Positions 49,008-61,170 of a DNA stretch of 64,000 nt are shown one piece after another. Origin of the DNA: Edwardsiella ictaluri ATCC 33202. GTDB lineage: Bacteria > Pseudomonadota > Gammaproteobacteria > Enterobacterales > Enterobacteriaceae. A program made the position numbers and the translations under genes. Every line of letters begins with the position of its first letter. The first letter of the stretch is position 1. The notes beneath the pieces are model-generated. The model was not told the origin of the DNA, did no database searches, and worked only from the letters and a program-made list of their open reading frames with translations. The stretch spans positions 47,758 through 111,757 of the forward strand of contig NZ_AFJI01000018.1 in assembly GCF_000264785.1 (NCBI RefSeq), in the 5' to 3' direction.

Positions 49008-49128
49008 GGGCCTGCGCCGTCCGCGCTCCACCTTATCGTTGACACTGTGTTGCCCGTAGAGGGCGATGTTGAGGCTTTCGCACGCATGCGGAGGTCATGG
49101 GACCACCAATTTTAGGTTAAGGAAAGAA

Positions 49129-49884
49129 ATGGTAGATCAAACGCCGGAAACCACTCACTTTGGTTACAAGACCGTCGCCGCCGCTGATAAGGCGGGGAAA
49201 GTAGCGCAAGTGTTTCACTCCGTGGCGGGTAAGTACGACCTGATGAATGACCTGATGTCATTCGGTATCCACCGCCTGTGGAAACGTTTTACCATCGACT
49301 GCAGCGGCGTGCGCCAGGGACAGCGTGTTCTCGATCTGGCCGGTGGGACCGGCGATCTGGCTGCCAGGTTCTCGCGAATGGTTGGCGAGCAGGGTGAGGT
49401 GATCCTGGCCGATATCAATGACTCGATGCTGAAGATCGGGCGTGAAAAGCTGCGTAATATGGGGATCGTCGGCAACCTGAACTACGTGCAGGCCAACGCC
49501 GAGGCACTGCCGTTCCCGGAGAACTATTTCGATTGTATTACCATCGCTTTTGGCCTGCGTAACGTGACGGACAAAGACAAGGCGCTGCGATCCATGTTCC
49601 GGGTACTGAAGCCGGGTGGACGCCTGCTGGTGCTGGAGTTCTCCAGACCCCAGTTCGTCGCGTTGAGCAAGGCCTATGACGCCTACTCTTTCCATATTCT
49701 GCCGCGTATTGGTGAGATGGTGGCACACGACGGCGACAGCTACCGCTATCTGGCAGAGTCTATCCGTATGCATCCGGATCAGGAGACCCTGAAAGGGATG
49801 ATGGCAGCGGCCGGGTTTGAAAATACCACCTACGATAACCTGACCGGCGGTATCGTGGCTCTGCACCGTGGCTACAAATTTTAA
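49129..49884 (+). CDS. ubiE: ubiquinone/menaquinone C-methyltransferase UbiE
   Basis: A SAM-dependent methyltransferase used in both ubiquinone and menaquinone synthesis. The ATG at 49129 after AAGGAAAGAA gives [16 protein letters not shown] and 251 residues, equal to E. coli. Motif I is [15 protein letters not shown]; also visible are [38 protein letters not shown] and [22 protein letters not shown] [15 protein letters not shown], the two UbiE signature regions. It begins the ubiE-ubiJ-ubiB unit, with a 15-base gap to ubiJ. Confidence 0.97.
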   Translation: MVDQTPETTHFGYKTVAAADKAGKVAQVFHSVAGKYDLMNDLMSFGIHRLWKRFTIDCSGVRQGQRVLDLAGGTGDLAARFSRMVGEQGEVILADINDSMLKIGREKLRNMGIVGNLNYVQANAEALPFPENYFDCITIAFGLRNVTDKDKALRSMFRVLKPGGRLLVLEFSRPQFVALSKAYDAYSFHILPRIGEMVAHDGDSYRYLAESIRMHPDQETLKGMMAAAGFENTTYDNLTGGIVALHRGYKF

Positions 49885-49899
49885 TCTGAAGGAATCGGC

Positions 49900-50505
49900 A
49901 TGCTGACCCCTTTGTGCACGGCTATGCTGGAAACGGCGCTGAATGCTGCGCTGTATCGGGATCGCGCGCTTCAGTCTGGCCGCCAGCGCCTGGCTGGCCG
50001 GGTGCTGCAGATTTCGCTGGCGGAGCTGGAGGATCCCTTTTTCCTGATCTTTAGCCAGCGTCAGGTCGATGTGCTGGCCCTCTGGGAGGGCGCCATCGAT
50101 TGTCAGGTGACGATGCGGCTATCCGTTCTGCCCCAGCTGCATCAGCGCCGCCAGCTGGCGGCGCTGATGCAGCGCGGTGAGCTGCGCGTCGATGGCGATA
50201 TTCAGGTCGTGCAGCAGCTGGTTGCCCTGCTGGATTTGGCCGAGTGGGCGCCGGCTGAGCTGCTGGCACCCTATACCGGCGATATTGTGGCACAGGGGCT
50301 GTGTTCCGCCGCTCAGCGGGGCGGGCGTGCTCTGTTGGGGTCCCTGCGGCGCCAGCGCCACTACGTGCACGATACGCTGATCGAAGAGTGGCGTTTAGCG
50401 CCCGGTACGCTGGAGTTGGCCTGGTTTCAGGAAGAGATCGCTGCTCTGCAGCGCCAGGCATCGGCGCTTGAGCAGCGTCTTGCCCGGCTGGAGAAATGCG
50501 TATGA
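49900..50505 (+). CDS. ubiJ: ubiquinone biosynthesis accessory factor UbiJ
   Basis: A soluble lipid-binding (SCP2 domain) protein of the Ubi metabolon that holds polyprenyl intermediates for UbiE, F, G, H and I. The 201-residue protein matches the E. coli length. The SCP2 domain spans about 15-115 ([37 protein letters not shown]), followed by [16 protein letters not shown], which is strongly conserved, and a C-terminal coiled coil ending in [13 protein letters not shown]. It overlaps ubiB by four bases. In E. coli the 3' part also encodes the sRNA EsrE; I cannot judge that here. Confidence 0.93.
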   Translation: MLTPLCTAMLETALNAALYRDRALQSGRQRLAGRVLQISLAELEDPFFLIFSQRQVDVLALWEGAIDCQVTMRLSVLPQLHQRRQLAALMQRGELRVDGDIQVVQQLVALLDLAEWAPAELLAPYTGDIVAQGLCSAAQRGGRALLGSLRRQRHYVHDTLIEEWRLAPGTLELAWFQEEIAALQRQASALEQRLARLEKCV

Positions 50506-52133
50506 CGCCCAGCGAACTGCGCCGACTTTGCCTGATTATTCGGGTTTTTCTCGCCTATGGCCTAGATGAACTGATCCCCCTAATGCGGATTACCCTGCCG
50601 CTGCGGATCGGGCGGCGCTGCCTATTCTGGATGCGTAATCGTCACGGGGACAAGCCGCTGGGAGAGCGGTTGCGTCTGGCGCTGCAAACGCTGGGACCCG
50701 TGTGGATCAAGTTTGGTCAGATGTTGTCGACCCGGCGCGATCTGTTTGCACCGGCTATCGCCGATCAGCTCGCGCTGCTGCAGGATCGGGTTGCTCCGTT
50801 TGACGGTGCGCTGGCGCGCCGGCAGATTGAGGCCTCGCTGGGCGGGCCTCTGGAACAGTGGTTTGACGACTTTGACAGCCAGGCGCTGGCGTCGGCTTCC
50901 ATTGCGCAGGTGCATACCGCGACGCTGCGTGAGAATGGCCGGGAGGTGGTGCTTAAGGTGATCCGCCCAGACATTCAGCCGATTATCCGGGCGGATGTGC
51001 GCCTGATGTACCGGCTGGCGGGATGGGTGCCTAAGCTGTTGCCTGACGGGCGCCGGCTGCGACCGCGCGAGGTCGTACGCGAGTACGAAAAGACCCTGCT
51101 GGATGAGCTGAATCTGCTGCGCGAGGCGGCGAATGCGATCCAGCTGCGGCGTAATTTCGATGCCAGTCCGATGTTGTATATACCGGAGGTGTTTTCCGAC
51201 TACTGCCGTGAGTCGGTACTGGTGATGGAGCGGATTTACGGGGTACCGGTATCCGATATCGCGGCGCTGCGCGCGCAGAACACCAATATGAAGCTGTTGG
51301 CTGAGCGTGGGGTGCAGGTCTTTTTTACCCAAGTGTTCCGTGACAGCTTCTTCCATGCCGATATGCATCCGGGCAATATCTTTGTCAGCTATGAACACCC
51401 TCAGGATCCTCAGTATATCGGGATTGACTGCGGCATTGTCGGCAGCCTGAACAAGGCGGACAAGCGCTATCTGGCTGAAAACTTTATTGCCTTCTTCAAC
51501 CGGGATTACCGTAAGGTTGCAGAGCTGCACGTCGACTCGGGCTGGGTGCCGCCGGATACCAATATTGAAGAGTTTGAGTTTGCTATCCGCACCGTATGTG
51601 AGCCGATCTTTGAGAAGCCGCTGGATCAGATTTCGTTTGGCCACGTGCTGCTTAACCTGTTCAATACCGCACGGCGTTTTAATATGGAGGTTCAGCCTCA
51701 GCTTGTTCTCCTGCAGAAAACGTTGCTGTACGTCGAAGGGCTGGGGCGTCAGCTGTATCCGCAGCTGGATCTGTGGACCACCGCTAAACCCTTCCTGGAG
51801 AACTGGCTGCACGATCAGGTTGGGCTGCCGGCGCTGATGCGGGCGCTGAAGGCTAAGGCACCTTACTGGAGCGAGAAGCTGCCGGAGCTGCCGGAGTTGT
51901 TGTATGACAGTTTGCAGCAGCAGCGTCGTCTACAGCACAGCATGGACAGTATGACGCACCGGTTGGGACAGCAGGGCAGCAGACAGGGGCGAGCACGCTA
52001 TCTGTTCGGCATTGGCGCAACCCTGCTGCTCAGTGGTACCATCCTGACCATGGTGAATATTGCGCTCTGGCCAATAGGGCTGTATGTTGCTGGAGGCGTG
52101 ATCTGGCTCGCAGGCTGGCGTTATACTCGGTGA
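50502..52133 (+). CDS. ubiB: UbiB, atypical protein kinase-like ubiquinone biosynthesis factor
   Basis: A membrane-anchored ATPase of the ABC1/ADCK/UbiB family required for ubiquinone synthesis. The ATG at 50502 gives [20 protein letters not shown] and 543 residues. The family's KxGQ motif appears as [13 protein letters not shown], with an Ala-rich loop SASIAQVH in place of the kinase P-loop, the lysine in VVLKVIRPD, catalytic DMHPGNIF and metal-binding DCGIVG (DFG equivalent). Two membrane segments at the C-terminus (about 500-540) anchor it. It overlaps ubiJ. Confidence 0.97.
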   Translation: MTPSELRRLCLIIRVFLAYGLDELIPLMRITLPLRIGRRCLFWMRNRHGDKPLGERLRLALQTLGPVWIKFGQMLSTRRDLFAPAIADQLALLQDRVAPFDGALARRQIEASLGGPLEQWFDDFDSQALASASIAQVHTATLRENGREVVLKVIRPDIQPIIRADVRLMYRLAGWVPKLLPDGRRLRPREVVREYEKTLLDELNLLREAANAIQLRRNFDASPMLYIPEVFSDYCRESVLVMERIYGVPVSDIAALRAQNTNMKLLAERGVQVFFTQVFRDSFFHADMHPGNIFVSYEHPQDPQYIGIDCGIVGSLNKADKRYLAENFIAFFNRDYRKVAELHVDSGWVPPDTNIEEFEFAIRTVCEPIFEKPLDQISFGHVLLNLFNTARRFNMEVQPQLVLLQKTLLYVEGLGRQLYPQLDLWTTAKPFLENWLHDQVGLPALMRALKAKAPYWSEKLPELPELLYDSLQQQRRLQHSMDSMTHRLGQQGSRQGRARYLFGIGATLLLSGTILTMVNIALWPIGLYVAGGVIWLAGWRYTR

Positions 52134-52174
52134 TCCATACCCCGAATTAGCAGGATGTCGAGGGCTGAAAGGCA

Positions 52175-52202
52175 TTCAAAATGACGATGTGTACCGTATA
52201 AT
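52175..52202 (+). promoter_or_regulatory. Candidate tatA promoter
   Basis: A perfect -10 box TATAAT (52197-52202) has a modest -35 TTCAAA (52175-52180) 16 bases upstream. It lies in the 112-base gap between ubiB and tatA, with the ATG 44 bases further on. Confidence 0.5.
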
Positions 52203-52245
52203 GCGGCGTCACGAATATAACCCCTTGCGATAGAGGTGAGTAAAA

Positions 52246-52515
52246 ATGGGCGGTATCAGCATTTGGCAGTTGTTGATTATTGCAGTGATCGTGGTGTTGC
52301 TGTTTGGCACCAATAAGCTGCGTACTCTGGGTTCGGATCTGGGCGCATCGATCAAGGGCTTTAAGAAAGCCATTGGTGATGATGAAAAAACGCCTCCCTC
52401 CAACACGGCAAACAGCAGTGCGGCACCTCAGGATGCAGATTTTAAATCGATCGTTGAGCAGCAGCCTGAAGTGAAGAAAGAAGAGTCCAAGAGTCAGAAT
52501 AAAGAGCAGGTGTAA
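52246..52515 (+). CDS. tatA: Sec-independent protein translocase subunit TatA
   Basis: The pore-forming subunit of the twin-arginine translocase. The 89-residue protein has a single membrane helix at the N-terminus ([18 protein letters not shown]), then the hinge [23 protein letters not shown], an amphipathic helix, and a charged tail rich in Lys, Glu and Gln. It is followed three bases later by tatB. Confidence 0.96.
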   Translation: MGGISIWQLLIIAVIVVLLFGTNKLRTLGSDLGASIKGFKKAIGDDEKTPPSNTANSSAAPQDADFKSIVEQQPEVKKEESKSQNKEQV

Positions 52516-52518
52516 ACC

Positions 52519-53049
52519 GTGTTTGACATCGGATTTAGTGAACTGCTGCTGGTAATGGTCATCGGCCTGGTGGTGCTTGGGCCGGAGCGGTTGCCGGTAG
52601 CGGTGCGTACGGTGGCGGGATGGATCAGGGCGTTGCGTTCGTTGGCAACGTCGGTTCAGAACGAACTGTCGCAGGAATTGAAGCTGCAGGAGTTGCAGGA
52701 CAGTCTCAAGAAGGCAGAAACAGCCGGCTTGCAGAACTTGACGCCGGAGCTGAAGGCTTCCATGGATGAACTGAAGCAGGCGGCTGAATCAATGAAGCGC
52801 AGTTATCATTCAGAGATCACTGGGTCCGATACGGAGAAGGAGCCTTCGGCGGCGGAAACGATCCCCCATGCGGATATGATGACCAAGCCGGAGGCTGATG
52901 TAGCGCTAGCGCCGCGTCAGAGCGCGGTGCAGGATGCACCACCGGTTGTACAGGCAGTACCCTCCACCCACGCCGATGCCATGACTGCCAGTGCGCAGCC
53001 CGCATCTTCTCCTTCTACCTCACACGATAGTTCGCAGCATGGCCGTTGA
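52519..53049 (+). CDS. tatB: Sec-independent protein translocase subunit TatB
   Basis: Part of the TatBC receptor for twin-arginine signal peptides. The GTG at 52519 gives 176 residues starting [26 protein letters not shown], the membrane helix and the conserved Glu/Pro hinge. It continues into amphipathic helices with [21 protein letters not shown] and a variable acidic, Ala- and Pro-rich tail. It overlaps tatC by eleven bases. Confidence 0.96.
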   Translation: MFDIGFSELLLVMVIGLVVLGPERLPVAVRTVAGWIRALRSLATSVQNELSQELKLQELQDSLKKAETAGLQNLTPELKASMDELKQAAESMKRSYHSEITGSDTEKEPSAAETIPHADMMTKPEADVALAPRQSAVQDAPPVVQAVPSTHADAMTASAQPASSPSTSHDSSQHGR

Positions 53050-53827
53050 AGATACCCAGCCGTTGATTAGTCATTTGATCGAGCTGCGTAAGCGGCTGTT
53101 GAATGCGATTATTTGTATCCTGGTGGTATTCCTGGCATTGGTCTATTTTGCCAATGATATCTATCACTTGGTTTCTGCCCCGTTGATCAATCAGCTGCCG
53201 CACGGCGCCAGTATGATCGCGACCGACGTGGCATCCCCCTTCTTTACGCCGATTAAGCTGACCATGATTGTGTCGGTTTTTGTCTCCGCGCCGTTTATTC
53301 TGTATCAGGTCTGGGCCTTTGTGGCGCCGGCGCTGTACAAGCATGAGCGCCGGATGCTGACGCCGCTGCTGGTCTCCAGTACGCTGCTGTTCTATATCGG
53401 CATGGCGTTTGCCTATTTTGTAGTCTTTCCGCTGGCATTTGGCTTTTTTGCCAAAACTGCGCCGGCAGGAGTAACGATTGCTACCGATATTAATAACTAC
53501 CTCGATTTTGTCATGGCGCTGTTTATGGCGTTTGGCGTCTCGTTCGAGGTGCCGGTTGCCATCATTCTGCTGTGCTGGACCGGCGTTACCACTCCGGCAG
53601 AGCTGAAGAAAAAGCGGCCCTACGTGATTGTCGGCGCCTTCGTCGTTGGCATGCTGCTGACGCCACCGGACGTATTCTCGCAGACGCTGCTGGCGATCCC
53701 GATGTGTCTGCTGTTTGAGGTCGGCGTCTTCTTTGCTCGTTTCTATGTCGGCAAACGCCGTCGCGATCCGGAAGAAGAGGATGAAGACGAAGCTCTGCAC
53801 GATGAAGAGCAGCCCAAAGCAGGCTGA
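53039..53827 (+). CDS. tatC: Sec-independent protein translocase subunit TatC
   Basis: The six-helix inner-membrane core of the Tat system that reads the twin-arginine motif. The ATG at 53039 gives [20 protein letters not shown] and 262 residues. Conserved features are [49 protein letters not shown] with the essential Phe and Glu residues, [17 protein letters not shown] and a PPDVFSQ loop. The cytoplasmic C-tail is strongly acidic ([16 protein letters not shown]). It overlaps tatB and is followed by a GC-rich dyad. Confidence 0.96.
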   Translation: MAVEDTQPLISHLIELRKRLLNAIICILVVFLALVYFANDIYHLVSAPLINQLPHGASMIATDVASPFFTPIKLTMIVSVFVSAPFILYQVWAFVAPALYKHERRMLTPLLVSSTLLFYIGMAFAYFVVFPLAFGFFAKTAPAGVTIATDINNYLDFVMALFMAFGVSFEVPVAIILLCWTGVTTPAELKKKRPYVIVGAFVVGMLLTPPDVFSQTLLAIPMCLLFEVGVFFARFYVGKRRRDPEEEDEDEALHDEEQPKAG

Positions 53828-53840
53828 TTCTCCCTTCACT

Positions 53841-53866
53841 GCACAGGCCGCCCTAGGGGCGGCCTG
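53841..53866 (+). terminator. Likely tatABC terminator (no long T run)
   Basis: The stem CACAGGCCGCC / GGCGGCCTGTG with a small loop follows tatC by about 15 bases, but downstream there is only CGTTTGG, so termination may be partial. Confidence 0.55.
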
Positions 53867-53889
53867 TGCGTTTGGGGATGTAAGCGATG

Positions 53890-53932
53890 GCTCATCCCGA
53901 TACCGATGCGCAGCTATGCTGCCGGGATGAGC
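53890..53932. repeat. Inverted repeat between tatC and tatD
   Basis: GCTCATCCCG and CGGGATGAGC form a perfect 10-base inverted repeat 23 bases apart, within the 164-base gap before tatD. It lies after the tatC hairpin. Not a terminator by T-run criteria; it could be an operator, an RNA processing site or a small repeat unit. Confidence 0.6.
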
Positions 53933-53991
53933 TATCGTGGATGCCACCTCTGTGACAGAGTGACGATCTTAGCACCAAGAGGAGTAGACCG

Positions 53992-55813
<1,822 letters not shown>

Positions 55814-55835
55814 GTCTTTCTGACGGTGATAAAGT

Positions 55836-55862
55836 AAAAAGCCCGCGGCAGCGGGCTTTTTG
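55836..55862. terminator. Bidirectional terminator between hemB and rfaH
   Basis: AAAAAGCCCGC, loop GGCA, GCGGGCTTTTT: a GC stem flanked by A and T runs, positioned to end both hemB (plus) and rfaH (minus). Confidence 0.92.
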
Positions 55863-55883
55863 CTGCGTATAAATCCGGTCGAC

Positions 55884-56375
55884 TCAAAGGATCTTTTCAA
55901 ACGCGCTGTTACTCAGCGTATGGCTCACTTCTTGATTCAGCAGGCTAAGCAGTAAAATGGCGCGTTTTTCCCCGTCGCTTTCACGATAAATAGCTTCTAT
56001 GCCGTTGAAGGCACCCTGGGTAATGCGTACCCGATCCCCGGGGATTGGCGTTTGCGGAGCGATCGCCGTTAGCGCTGGCGTCATCATCAGCGGCTTGACG
56101 ATGCTAAACGGCACGATGGCGGGTAGCTTGCCAAAGCGGATAAAGTGGCTAACGCCGCGGGTTGACTGTACCGTGGTGGTATGGATCCGCTCAGGATCCA
56201 GCTCAATAAACATGTAGTTGGGGAACATGGGTTCTTGCACCTGCGTGCGTTTGCCCCGTACGACCTTTTCCAGGGTGATCATGGGGATAACACAGGGGAT
56301 CTCCTGACGCGTCAGGTGCTCACGAGCCCGCGTTAACTGACCCCGTTTGCAATACAATAAATACCAGGATTCCAT
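55884..56375 (-). CDS. rfaH: transcription antiterminator RfaH
   Basis: A NusG paralogue that binds RNA polymerase paused at ops elements and allows long surface-polysaccharide, pilus and toxin operons to be read through. The 163-residue protein (E. coli 162) starts MESWYLLYCKRGQLTRAREH. The NGN domain has QEPMFPNYMFIELDPERIHTTTVQSTRGVSHFIRFG. The C-terminal fold-switching domain ends SHTLSNSAFEKIL. I saw no perfect ops element (GGCGGTAGCGTG) as an obvious control site in this window, but did not search exhaustively. Confidence 0.96.
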   Translation of the reverse strand: MESWYLLYCKRGQLTRAREHLTRQEIPCVIPMITLEKVVRGKRTQVQEPMFPNYMFIELDPERIHTTTVQSTRGVSHFIRFGKLPAIVPFSIVKPLMMTPALTAIAPQTPIPGDRVRITQGAFNGIEAIYRESDGEKRAILLLSLLNQEVSHTLSNSAFEKIL

Positions 56376-56624
56376 ACGTTCATACTCCTATTATCCCGCG
56401 CAGCCTATCATATCCACGGTTCCCCACAGAAGCGAGCTACGTCGGCATATGTGCATTTGCTCACCAACCGCGTGTTTTGGCCCGCCTTTTTACCAAGGGC
56501 TGGCACAAGATCACATCAATAAGCCGGATGTTTAGTTATAAAGGCCGGGAAAAATGACGCGTATCGCCGATGGGTGCCATCGGGTGGCATTCGGCGGCGG
56601 CTACGCACAACCTCGGGGGAGATG

Positions 56625-57350
56625 ATGGAGTTATTTTTACTGAGTAATGGCAAAGTATCCGGTGAGTCTGAGCTGCTGGGCTATGCCAAAGGGATGATCC
56701 AGTCGATGCTGCTGGAGAAGAAGATCCGCCGGGCTCTGCTTATCCCATATGCCCTGATCCGCAGCAGCTATGATGCCCGTGCCGCTGAGCTGGAGCATTC
56801 GCTGGGAATTACCGTGGAGAGCATTCATCACCACGCCGATCCGGTCAAGGCGCTGGAGGAAGCGGAGTGTATCCTGATCAGCGGCGGTAATACCTGGGTG
56901 CTGAACCAGATGCTGCATGAGAATGGGCTGATCGTGCCGATCCAGCGTGCGGTGCGTGAGCGCGGTATTCCCTATATTGGCTGGAGCGCCGGCTGTAACG
57001 TGGCTACGCCAAGCATCCGTACTACGAATGATATGCCGGTGCGTAACAGCGTGGTATTGCCATCGCTGGGACTGTTTCCGGTGCAGATTAACCCGCACTA
57101 TATCGATGCCCATCTCAGCGGACATATGGGGGAAACGCGCGATGAGCGTATTGCCGAATTCTGCGCCGTGAACCCCAGCGAGTCCGTAATCGCCCTGCGC
57201 GAAGGCAGCCTGCTGCACGTCAGCGGTGAAACCCTGCAGTATTACAGCGCCAAAGCGCAGGGCTACAAGGTCTTTCGCCACGGCGAGGAGACACGCGAGT
57301 ACCATGATACGCAGGCTTTAGCCGCGCTGGTGCCGTTCCACTGTCGTTAA
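56625..57350 (+). CDS. pepE: alpha-aspartyl dipeptidase (peptidase E)
   Basis: A serine peptidase of family S51 that cleaves dipeptides with N-terminal aspartate. Adjacent ATG codons at 56622 and 56625 follow GGGGGAG; 56625 gives [20 protein letters not shown] and 241 residues. The nucleophile Ser is in IGWSAGCN, with RTTNDMPV next to it, [21 protein letters not shown] supplying a catalytic His, and [17 protein letters not shown]. The E. coli gene is in a different place (near lysC), so its position between rfaH and ubiD is local. The 249-base gap upstream (56376-56624) has no clear gene. Confidence 0.93.
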   Translation: MELFLLSNGKVSGESELLGYAKGMIQSMLLEKKIRRALLIPYALIRSSYDARAAELEHSLGITVESIHHHADPVKALEEAECILISGGNTWVLNQMLHENGLIVPIQRAVRERGIPYIGWSAGCNVATPSIRTTNDMPVRNSVVLPSLGLFPVQINPHYIDAHLSGHMGETRDERIAEFCAVNPSESVIALREGSLLHVSGETLQYYSAKAQGYKVFRHGEETREYHDTQALAALVPFHCR

Positions 57351-57416
57351 ACGGGCGCCGCGAGCGACGCATTTCTTGCCGTATGAGTTACTCGATTGTA
57401 ACAAAAGTACAGCAAG

Positions 57417-57453
57417 TCGGGTGAAGAACGCTTATAATGAGCTCTTCACCCGA
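57417..57453. promoter_or_regulatory. Perfect 11-base inverted repeat around a -10 box, upstream of ubiD
   Basis: TCGGGTGAAGA (57417-57427) and TCTTCACCCGA (57443-57453) are exact inverted copies separated by 15 bases. A TATAAT at 57433-57438 lies in the centre. The structure ends 15 bases before the ubiD ATG at 57469. As DNA it could be an operator covering a promoter; as RNA it would be a stable hairpin just before the start codon. No T run follows. No strong -35 box is seen at normal spacing. Confidence 0.7.
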
Positions 57454-57468
57454 ATCGATAAGAATGCT

Positions 57469-58956
57469 ATGAAATACCGTGACTTGCGTGAATTCATTGC
57501 CTTGCTTGAACAGCGGGGTGAATTAAAGCGTATCCAACAGTCCATCGATCCCTATCTGGAAATGACCGAGATTGCCGATCGCACTCTGCGCGTCGGCGGC
57601 CCGGCGCTGCTGTTCGAAAATCCCAAAGGCTACGATATTCCGGTGCTGTGTAACCTGTTTGGTACGCCACAGCGGGTGGCTCTGGGCATGGGGCAGGAGG
57701 AGGTTGGTGCGCTGCGTGATGTCGGTAAGCTGCTGGCCTTTCTGAAGGAGCCGGATCCGCCGAAAGGGTTTCGCGACCTGGTGGAGAAGCTGCCGCAGTT
57801 TAAGCAGATCTTAAATATGCCGACCAAGCGCCTGTCCAAGGCGCCCTGTCAGGAGCAGGTACTTCAGGGCGACGATGTCGACCTGGCCACGCTGCCGGTG
57901 ATGCACTGTTGGCCGCAGGATGTTGCCCCGCTGGTCTCCTGGGGGTTAACGGTGACCCGAGGCCCCTGTAAGTCGCGTCAAAACCTAGGGATCTATCGTC
58001 AGCAGGTACTGGGTAAAAATAAGCTCATCATGCGTTGGCTGTCCCATCGCGGCGGCGCGCTCGATTTTCAGGATTGGTGCCAGGCGCATCCTGGTGAGCG
58101 CTTTCCTGTGGCGGTGGCGCTCGGCGCCGATCCGGCCACGCTGCTCGCGGCGGTTACGCCGGTGCCGGACTCGCTGTCCGAATACGCCTTCGCCGGGCTG
58201 CTGCGTGGTCATAAAAGCGAGGTCGTCAAATGCCTGTCCTGCGATTTAGAGGTTCCGGCCAGCGCCGAGATCGTCCTGGAAGGCTACATTGAACCGGGGG
58301 AGACGGCGCCAGAGGGCCCCTATGGCGACCATACCGGATACTATAATGAGGTGGAGCGCTTCCCGGTATTCACCGTGACTCACCTGACGCAGCGCGATCG
58401 GCCGATTTATCATTCGACCTATACCGGCCGCCCTCCCGATGAGCCAGCGGTGCTGGGGCTGGCGCTGAATGAGGTGTTCGTCCCTCTGCTGCAAAAGCAG
58501 TTTCCGGAGATCGTGGACTTTTATCTACCGCCTGAGGGGTGCTCCTACCGTATGGCGGTGGTGACGATGAAGAAGCAGTATCCGGGACACGCCAAGCGGG
58601 TGATGATGGGGGTGTGGTCATTTCTGCGTCAATTTATGTACACCAAGTTTGTGATTGTCTGTGACGATGATATCAATGCCCGTGATTGGCAGGATGTGAT
58701 CTGGGCGCTGACGACGCGAATGGACCCCGCGCGTGATACGCTGTTGATCGAGAATACCCCGATAGACTATCTGGACTTTGCCTCGCCGGTGTCCGGCCTG
58801 GGCTCGAAGATGGGGCTGGATGCGACGAACAAGTGGCCGGGAGAAACCCAGCGGGAGTGGGGGCATCCCATCGTGATGGATGAAGCCGTACGCGCGCGGG
58901 TAGATACCCTGTGGAATGAATTGGACATTTTTGCTAACGACAAGGATGCGCAGTGA
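57469..58956 (+). CDS. ubiD: 4-hydroxy-3-polyprenylbenzoate decarboxylase UbiD
   Basis: A prenylated-FMN-dependent decarboxylase of ubiquinone synthesis; it needs UbiX for its cofactor. The ATG at 57469 gives [20 protein letters not shown] and 495 residues (E. coli 497); the upstream open frame from 57376 crosses the dyad and is not conserved. Conserved blocks are [39 protein letters not shown], and the cofactor/catalytic region [26 protein letters not shown] with the Glu-Arg-Glu network. The C-terminus has [21 protein letters not shown]. fre follows after 38 bases. Confidence 0.96.
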   Translation: MKYRDLREFIALLEQRGELKRIQQSIDPYLEMTEIADRTLRVGGPALLFENPKGYDIPVLCNLFGTPQRVALGMGQEEVGALRDVGKLLAFLKEPDPPKGFRDLVEKLPQFKQILNMPTKRLSKAPCQEQVLQGDDVDLATLPVMHCWPQDVAPLVSWGLTVTRGPCKSRQNLGIYRQQVLGKNKLIMRWLSHRGGALDFQDWCQAHPGERFPVAVALGADPATLLAAVTPVPDSLSEYAFAGLLRGHKSEVVKCLSCDLEVPASAEIVLEGYIEPGETAPEGPYGDHTGYYNEVERFPVFTVTHLTQRDRPIYHSTYTGRPPDEPAVLGLALNEVFVPLLQKQFPEIVDFYLPPEGCSYRMAVVTMKKQYPGHAKRVMMGVWSFLRQFMYTKFVIVCDDDINARDWQDVIWALTTRMDPARDTLLIENTPIDYLDFASPVSGLGSKMGLDATNKWPGETQREWGHPIVMDEAVRARVDTLWNELDIFANDKDAQ

Positions 58957-58994
58957 GCCTGAGCGCTGCGCTAATGACCCAATAGAGTAATCAC

Positions 58995-59696
58995 ATGACA
59001 ACGTTGAGCTGTAAAGTTACTTCAGTAGATGCCATCACGGATACCGTGTACCGCGTACGTCTGGTACCGGAGCGTGCCGTCGATTTTCGCGCCGGTCAAT
59101 ACCTGATGGTCGTGATGGATGAGCGGGATAAGCGCCCGTTCTCTATGGCATCCACGCCGCTGCAGAGCGATTGCATTGAACTGCACATCGGTGCTTCGGA
59201 GCTTAATCTCTACGCCATGGCCGTCATGGATCGCATCCTGCAGGATCGCACGCTGTGCGTCGATATGCCTCATGGCGATGCCTGGCTGCGCGAAGATAGC
59301 CTGCGCCCGCTGGTGCTGATCGCCGGCGGCACCGGTTTCTCCTATACCCGCTCGATTCTGCTGATGGCGCTGTCTCAGCAGCCGCAGCGGGAGATCTCTC
59401 TCTATTGGGGCGGACGCGAGCTGAAGCATCTGTATGATCTCAATGAGCTGTATGCGCTGAGTGCGCGCTATCCCCAGCTGAAGATAATCCCGACCGTAGA
59501 GCAACCGGATGCCGATTGGCAAGGGCGGAGCGGTACGGTGATCAGCGCCGTGATGCAGGACTTTGGCTCATTGGCCCAGCACGATATCTATATCGCCGGA
59601 CGTTTCGAGATGGCTAAGATTGCCCGGGAGCGCTTCTGTGCCGAGCGTGAGGCCAATCCAGAGCATATTTACGGCGATGCCTTTGCCTTTATCTGA
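58995..59696 (+). CDS. fre: NAD(P)H-flavin reductase
   Basis: The enzyme reduces free flavins with NAD(P)H; reduced flavin serves iron reduction, ribonucleotide reductase activation and other reactions. The 233-residue protein (same as E. coli) starts [20 protein letters not shown]. The flavin-binding motif is KRPFSMAST, and the pyridine-nucleotide region is [17 protein letters not shown] with the C-terminal [18 protein letters not shown]. In E. coli fadA and fadB lie between fre and pepQ; here pepQ follows directly. Confidence 0.96.
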   Translation: MTTLSCKVTSVDAITDTVYRVRLVPERAVDFRAGQYLMVVMDERDKRPFSMASTPLQSDCIELHIGASELNLYAMAVMDRILQDRTLCVDMPHGDAWLREDSLRPLVLIAGGTGFSYTRSILLMALSQQPQREISLYWGGRELKHLYDLNELYALSARYPQLKIIPTVEQPDADWQGRSGTVISAVMQDFGSLAQHDIYIAGRFEMAKIARERFCAEREANPEHIYGDAFAFI

Positions 59697-59706
59697 TGCG
59701 CGGGGC

Positions 59707-59741
59707 GCGGCGCCGTATCGTATGCATGAGGACGGCGCCGC
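59707..59741. repeat. Perfect inverted repeat after fre
   Basis: GCGGCGCCGT and ACGGCGCCGC (10 bases each, 15 apart) begin eleven bases after the fre stop. No T run follows, so if it ends transcription it is not a standard intrinsic terminator. It lies where fadBA would be in E. coli. The rest of the 142-base gap has no clear gene. Confidence 0.65.
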
Positions 59742-59838
59742 GGCACTTAGCCCCATGACCGCCTTACCGCCAAGGGGGAGTTTTGTGCAATACCCTGTGC
59801 TAAGATGACGCCAATCGACGTCTGTAAAGGGTAATGAC

Positions 59839-61170
59839 ATGGACACTCTGGCCTCACTCTATACGAAGCACCTCGCTACGCTGCAGCAGCGCGCGCGTAC
59901 CATTCTGGAACGCCATCAGCTGGATGGACTGCTGATTCACTCCGGTGAACCCATCGCGCGTTTCTTGGACGATCAGGACTACCCTTTCAAGATCAACCCG
60001 TATTTTAAAGCCTGGGTGCCGGTGACCCAGGTACCGAACTGCTGGCTGTGGATCGATGGCGTCAACAAGCCCAAGCTGTGGTTTTACTCTCCCCTGGATT
60101 ATTGGCACAGCGTTTCGCCGCTGCCGCAGGCATTTTGGACCGAGCAGGTAGAGATGACGGCGCAGCGTCATGCCGATGATATCGCTGCCCTGCTGCCCGC
60201 CGCGCGCGGCAACGTCGCCTATATCGGGCCGAACGCTGAGCGGGCGCGCAGCCTTGGCATCGACGAGGCGCATCAGAACCCGCAGGCCGTGCTGAATTTC
60301 CTGCACTATCACCGCGCGTACAAGAGCGAGTATGAGCAGGCCTGTATGCGCGAGGCGCAGAAAATCGCCGTGGATGGCCACCAGGCCGCGTTGGAGGCAT
60401 TCCGCGCAGGAATGAGCGAGTTTGATATCAACCTCGCCTATCTGAGCGCGACCGGGCAGGGAGAGAATGACGTACCGTACGACAATATCATCGCCCTGAA
60501 CCGGCATGCCGCGGTGCTGCACTATACGCACCTGGAGCGGCGTGCACCGTCTGAGATGCACAGTTTTCTGATCGATGCGGGGGCGGAGTTTCATGGCTAT
60601 GCTGCCGACTTAACGCGTACCTATGCGGCAAACGGACAGAGCGACTTTGCCGCGCTGGTAGCAGAGGTGAACCAGGCTCAGCAGGCGTTAATTGCCACGC
60701 TGCAGACCGGCGTGCGTTATACCGACTACAATTTACAGTTCCATCAGCGTTTGGCTGCGATCCTGCGTCATCATCATATTCTGACCGGTATCAGCGATGA
60801 GGCGGCCGTCGCCCAGGGGCTGACCACGCCGTTCCTGCCGCATGGGCTGGGGCACCCGCTTGGTCTGCAGGTGCATGATGTAGCAGGTTTTATGCAGGAC
60901 GAGCTGGGGACGCAGATGGCGGCGCCGGATCGGTATCCCTATTTGCGCTGTACCCGAATCATGGAGCCGGGCATGGTAATGACCATTGAACCAGGCCTCT
61001 ATTTTATCGATACGTTGCTCGCGCCTTGGCTCGAGGGTGAGTTTGGCCAGCACTTTAACCGTGGCCGTATTGACGCCCTGCGCCCCTATGGCGGCATTCG
61101 CATTGAGGATAATGTGATCTTCCATGCGCACGGCGTAGAAAATATGACGCGCGATCTGCATCTCGCCTGA
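59839..61170 (+). CDS. pepQ: Xaa-Pro dipeptidase
   Basis: A dinuclear metal (Mn2+) peptidase of family M24 that cleaves X-Pro dipeptides and, as a side activity, organophosphates. The 443-residue protein (same as E. coli) starts [20 protein letters not shown]. Metal ligands are in [19 protein letters not shown] (two Asp), [15 protein letters not shown] (His), TIEPGLYF (Glu) and GIRIEDNV (Glu). The stop overlaps the yigZ start by one base. Confidence 0.97.
   Translation: MDTLASLYTKHLATLQQRARTILERHQLDGLLIHSGEPIARFLDDQDYPFKINPYFKAWVPVTQVPNCWLWIDGVNKPKLWFYSPLDYWHSVSPLPQAFWTEQVEMTAQRHADDIAALLPAARGNVAYIGPNAERARSLGIDEAHQNPQAVLNFLHYHRAYKSEYEQACMREAQKIAVDGHQAALEAFRAGMSEFDINLAYLSATGQGENDVPYDNIIALNRHAAVLHYTHLERRAPSEMHSFLIDAGAEFHGYAADLTRTYAANGQSDFAALVAEVNQAQQALIATLQTGVRYTDYNLQFHQRLAAILRHHHILTGISDEAAVAQGLTTPFLPHGLGHPLGLQVHDVAGFMQDELGTQMAAPDRYPYLRCTRIMEPGMVMTIEPGLYFIDTLLAPWLEGEFGQHFNRGRIDALRPYGGIRIEDNVIFHAHGVENMTRDLHLA

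Noticed and set aside
49900..50505. Possible EsrE small RNA in the 3' half of ubiJ
   Set aside because: Known from E. coli, but I could not identify a promoter or conserved RNA structure here with confidence.
50622..51812. Open frame of about 400 codons on the minus strand inside ubiB
   Set aside because: It mirrors ubiB codon usage, has no start signals and no recognisable domain.
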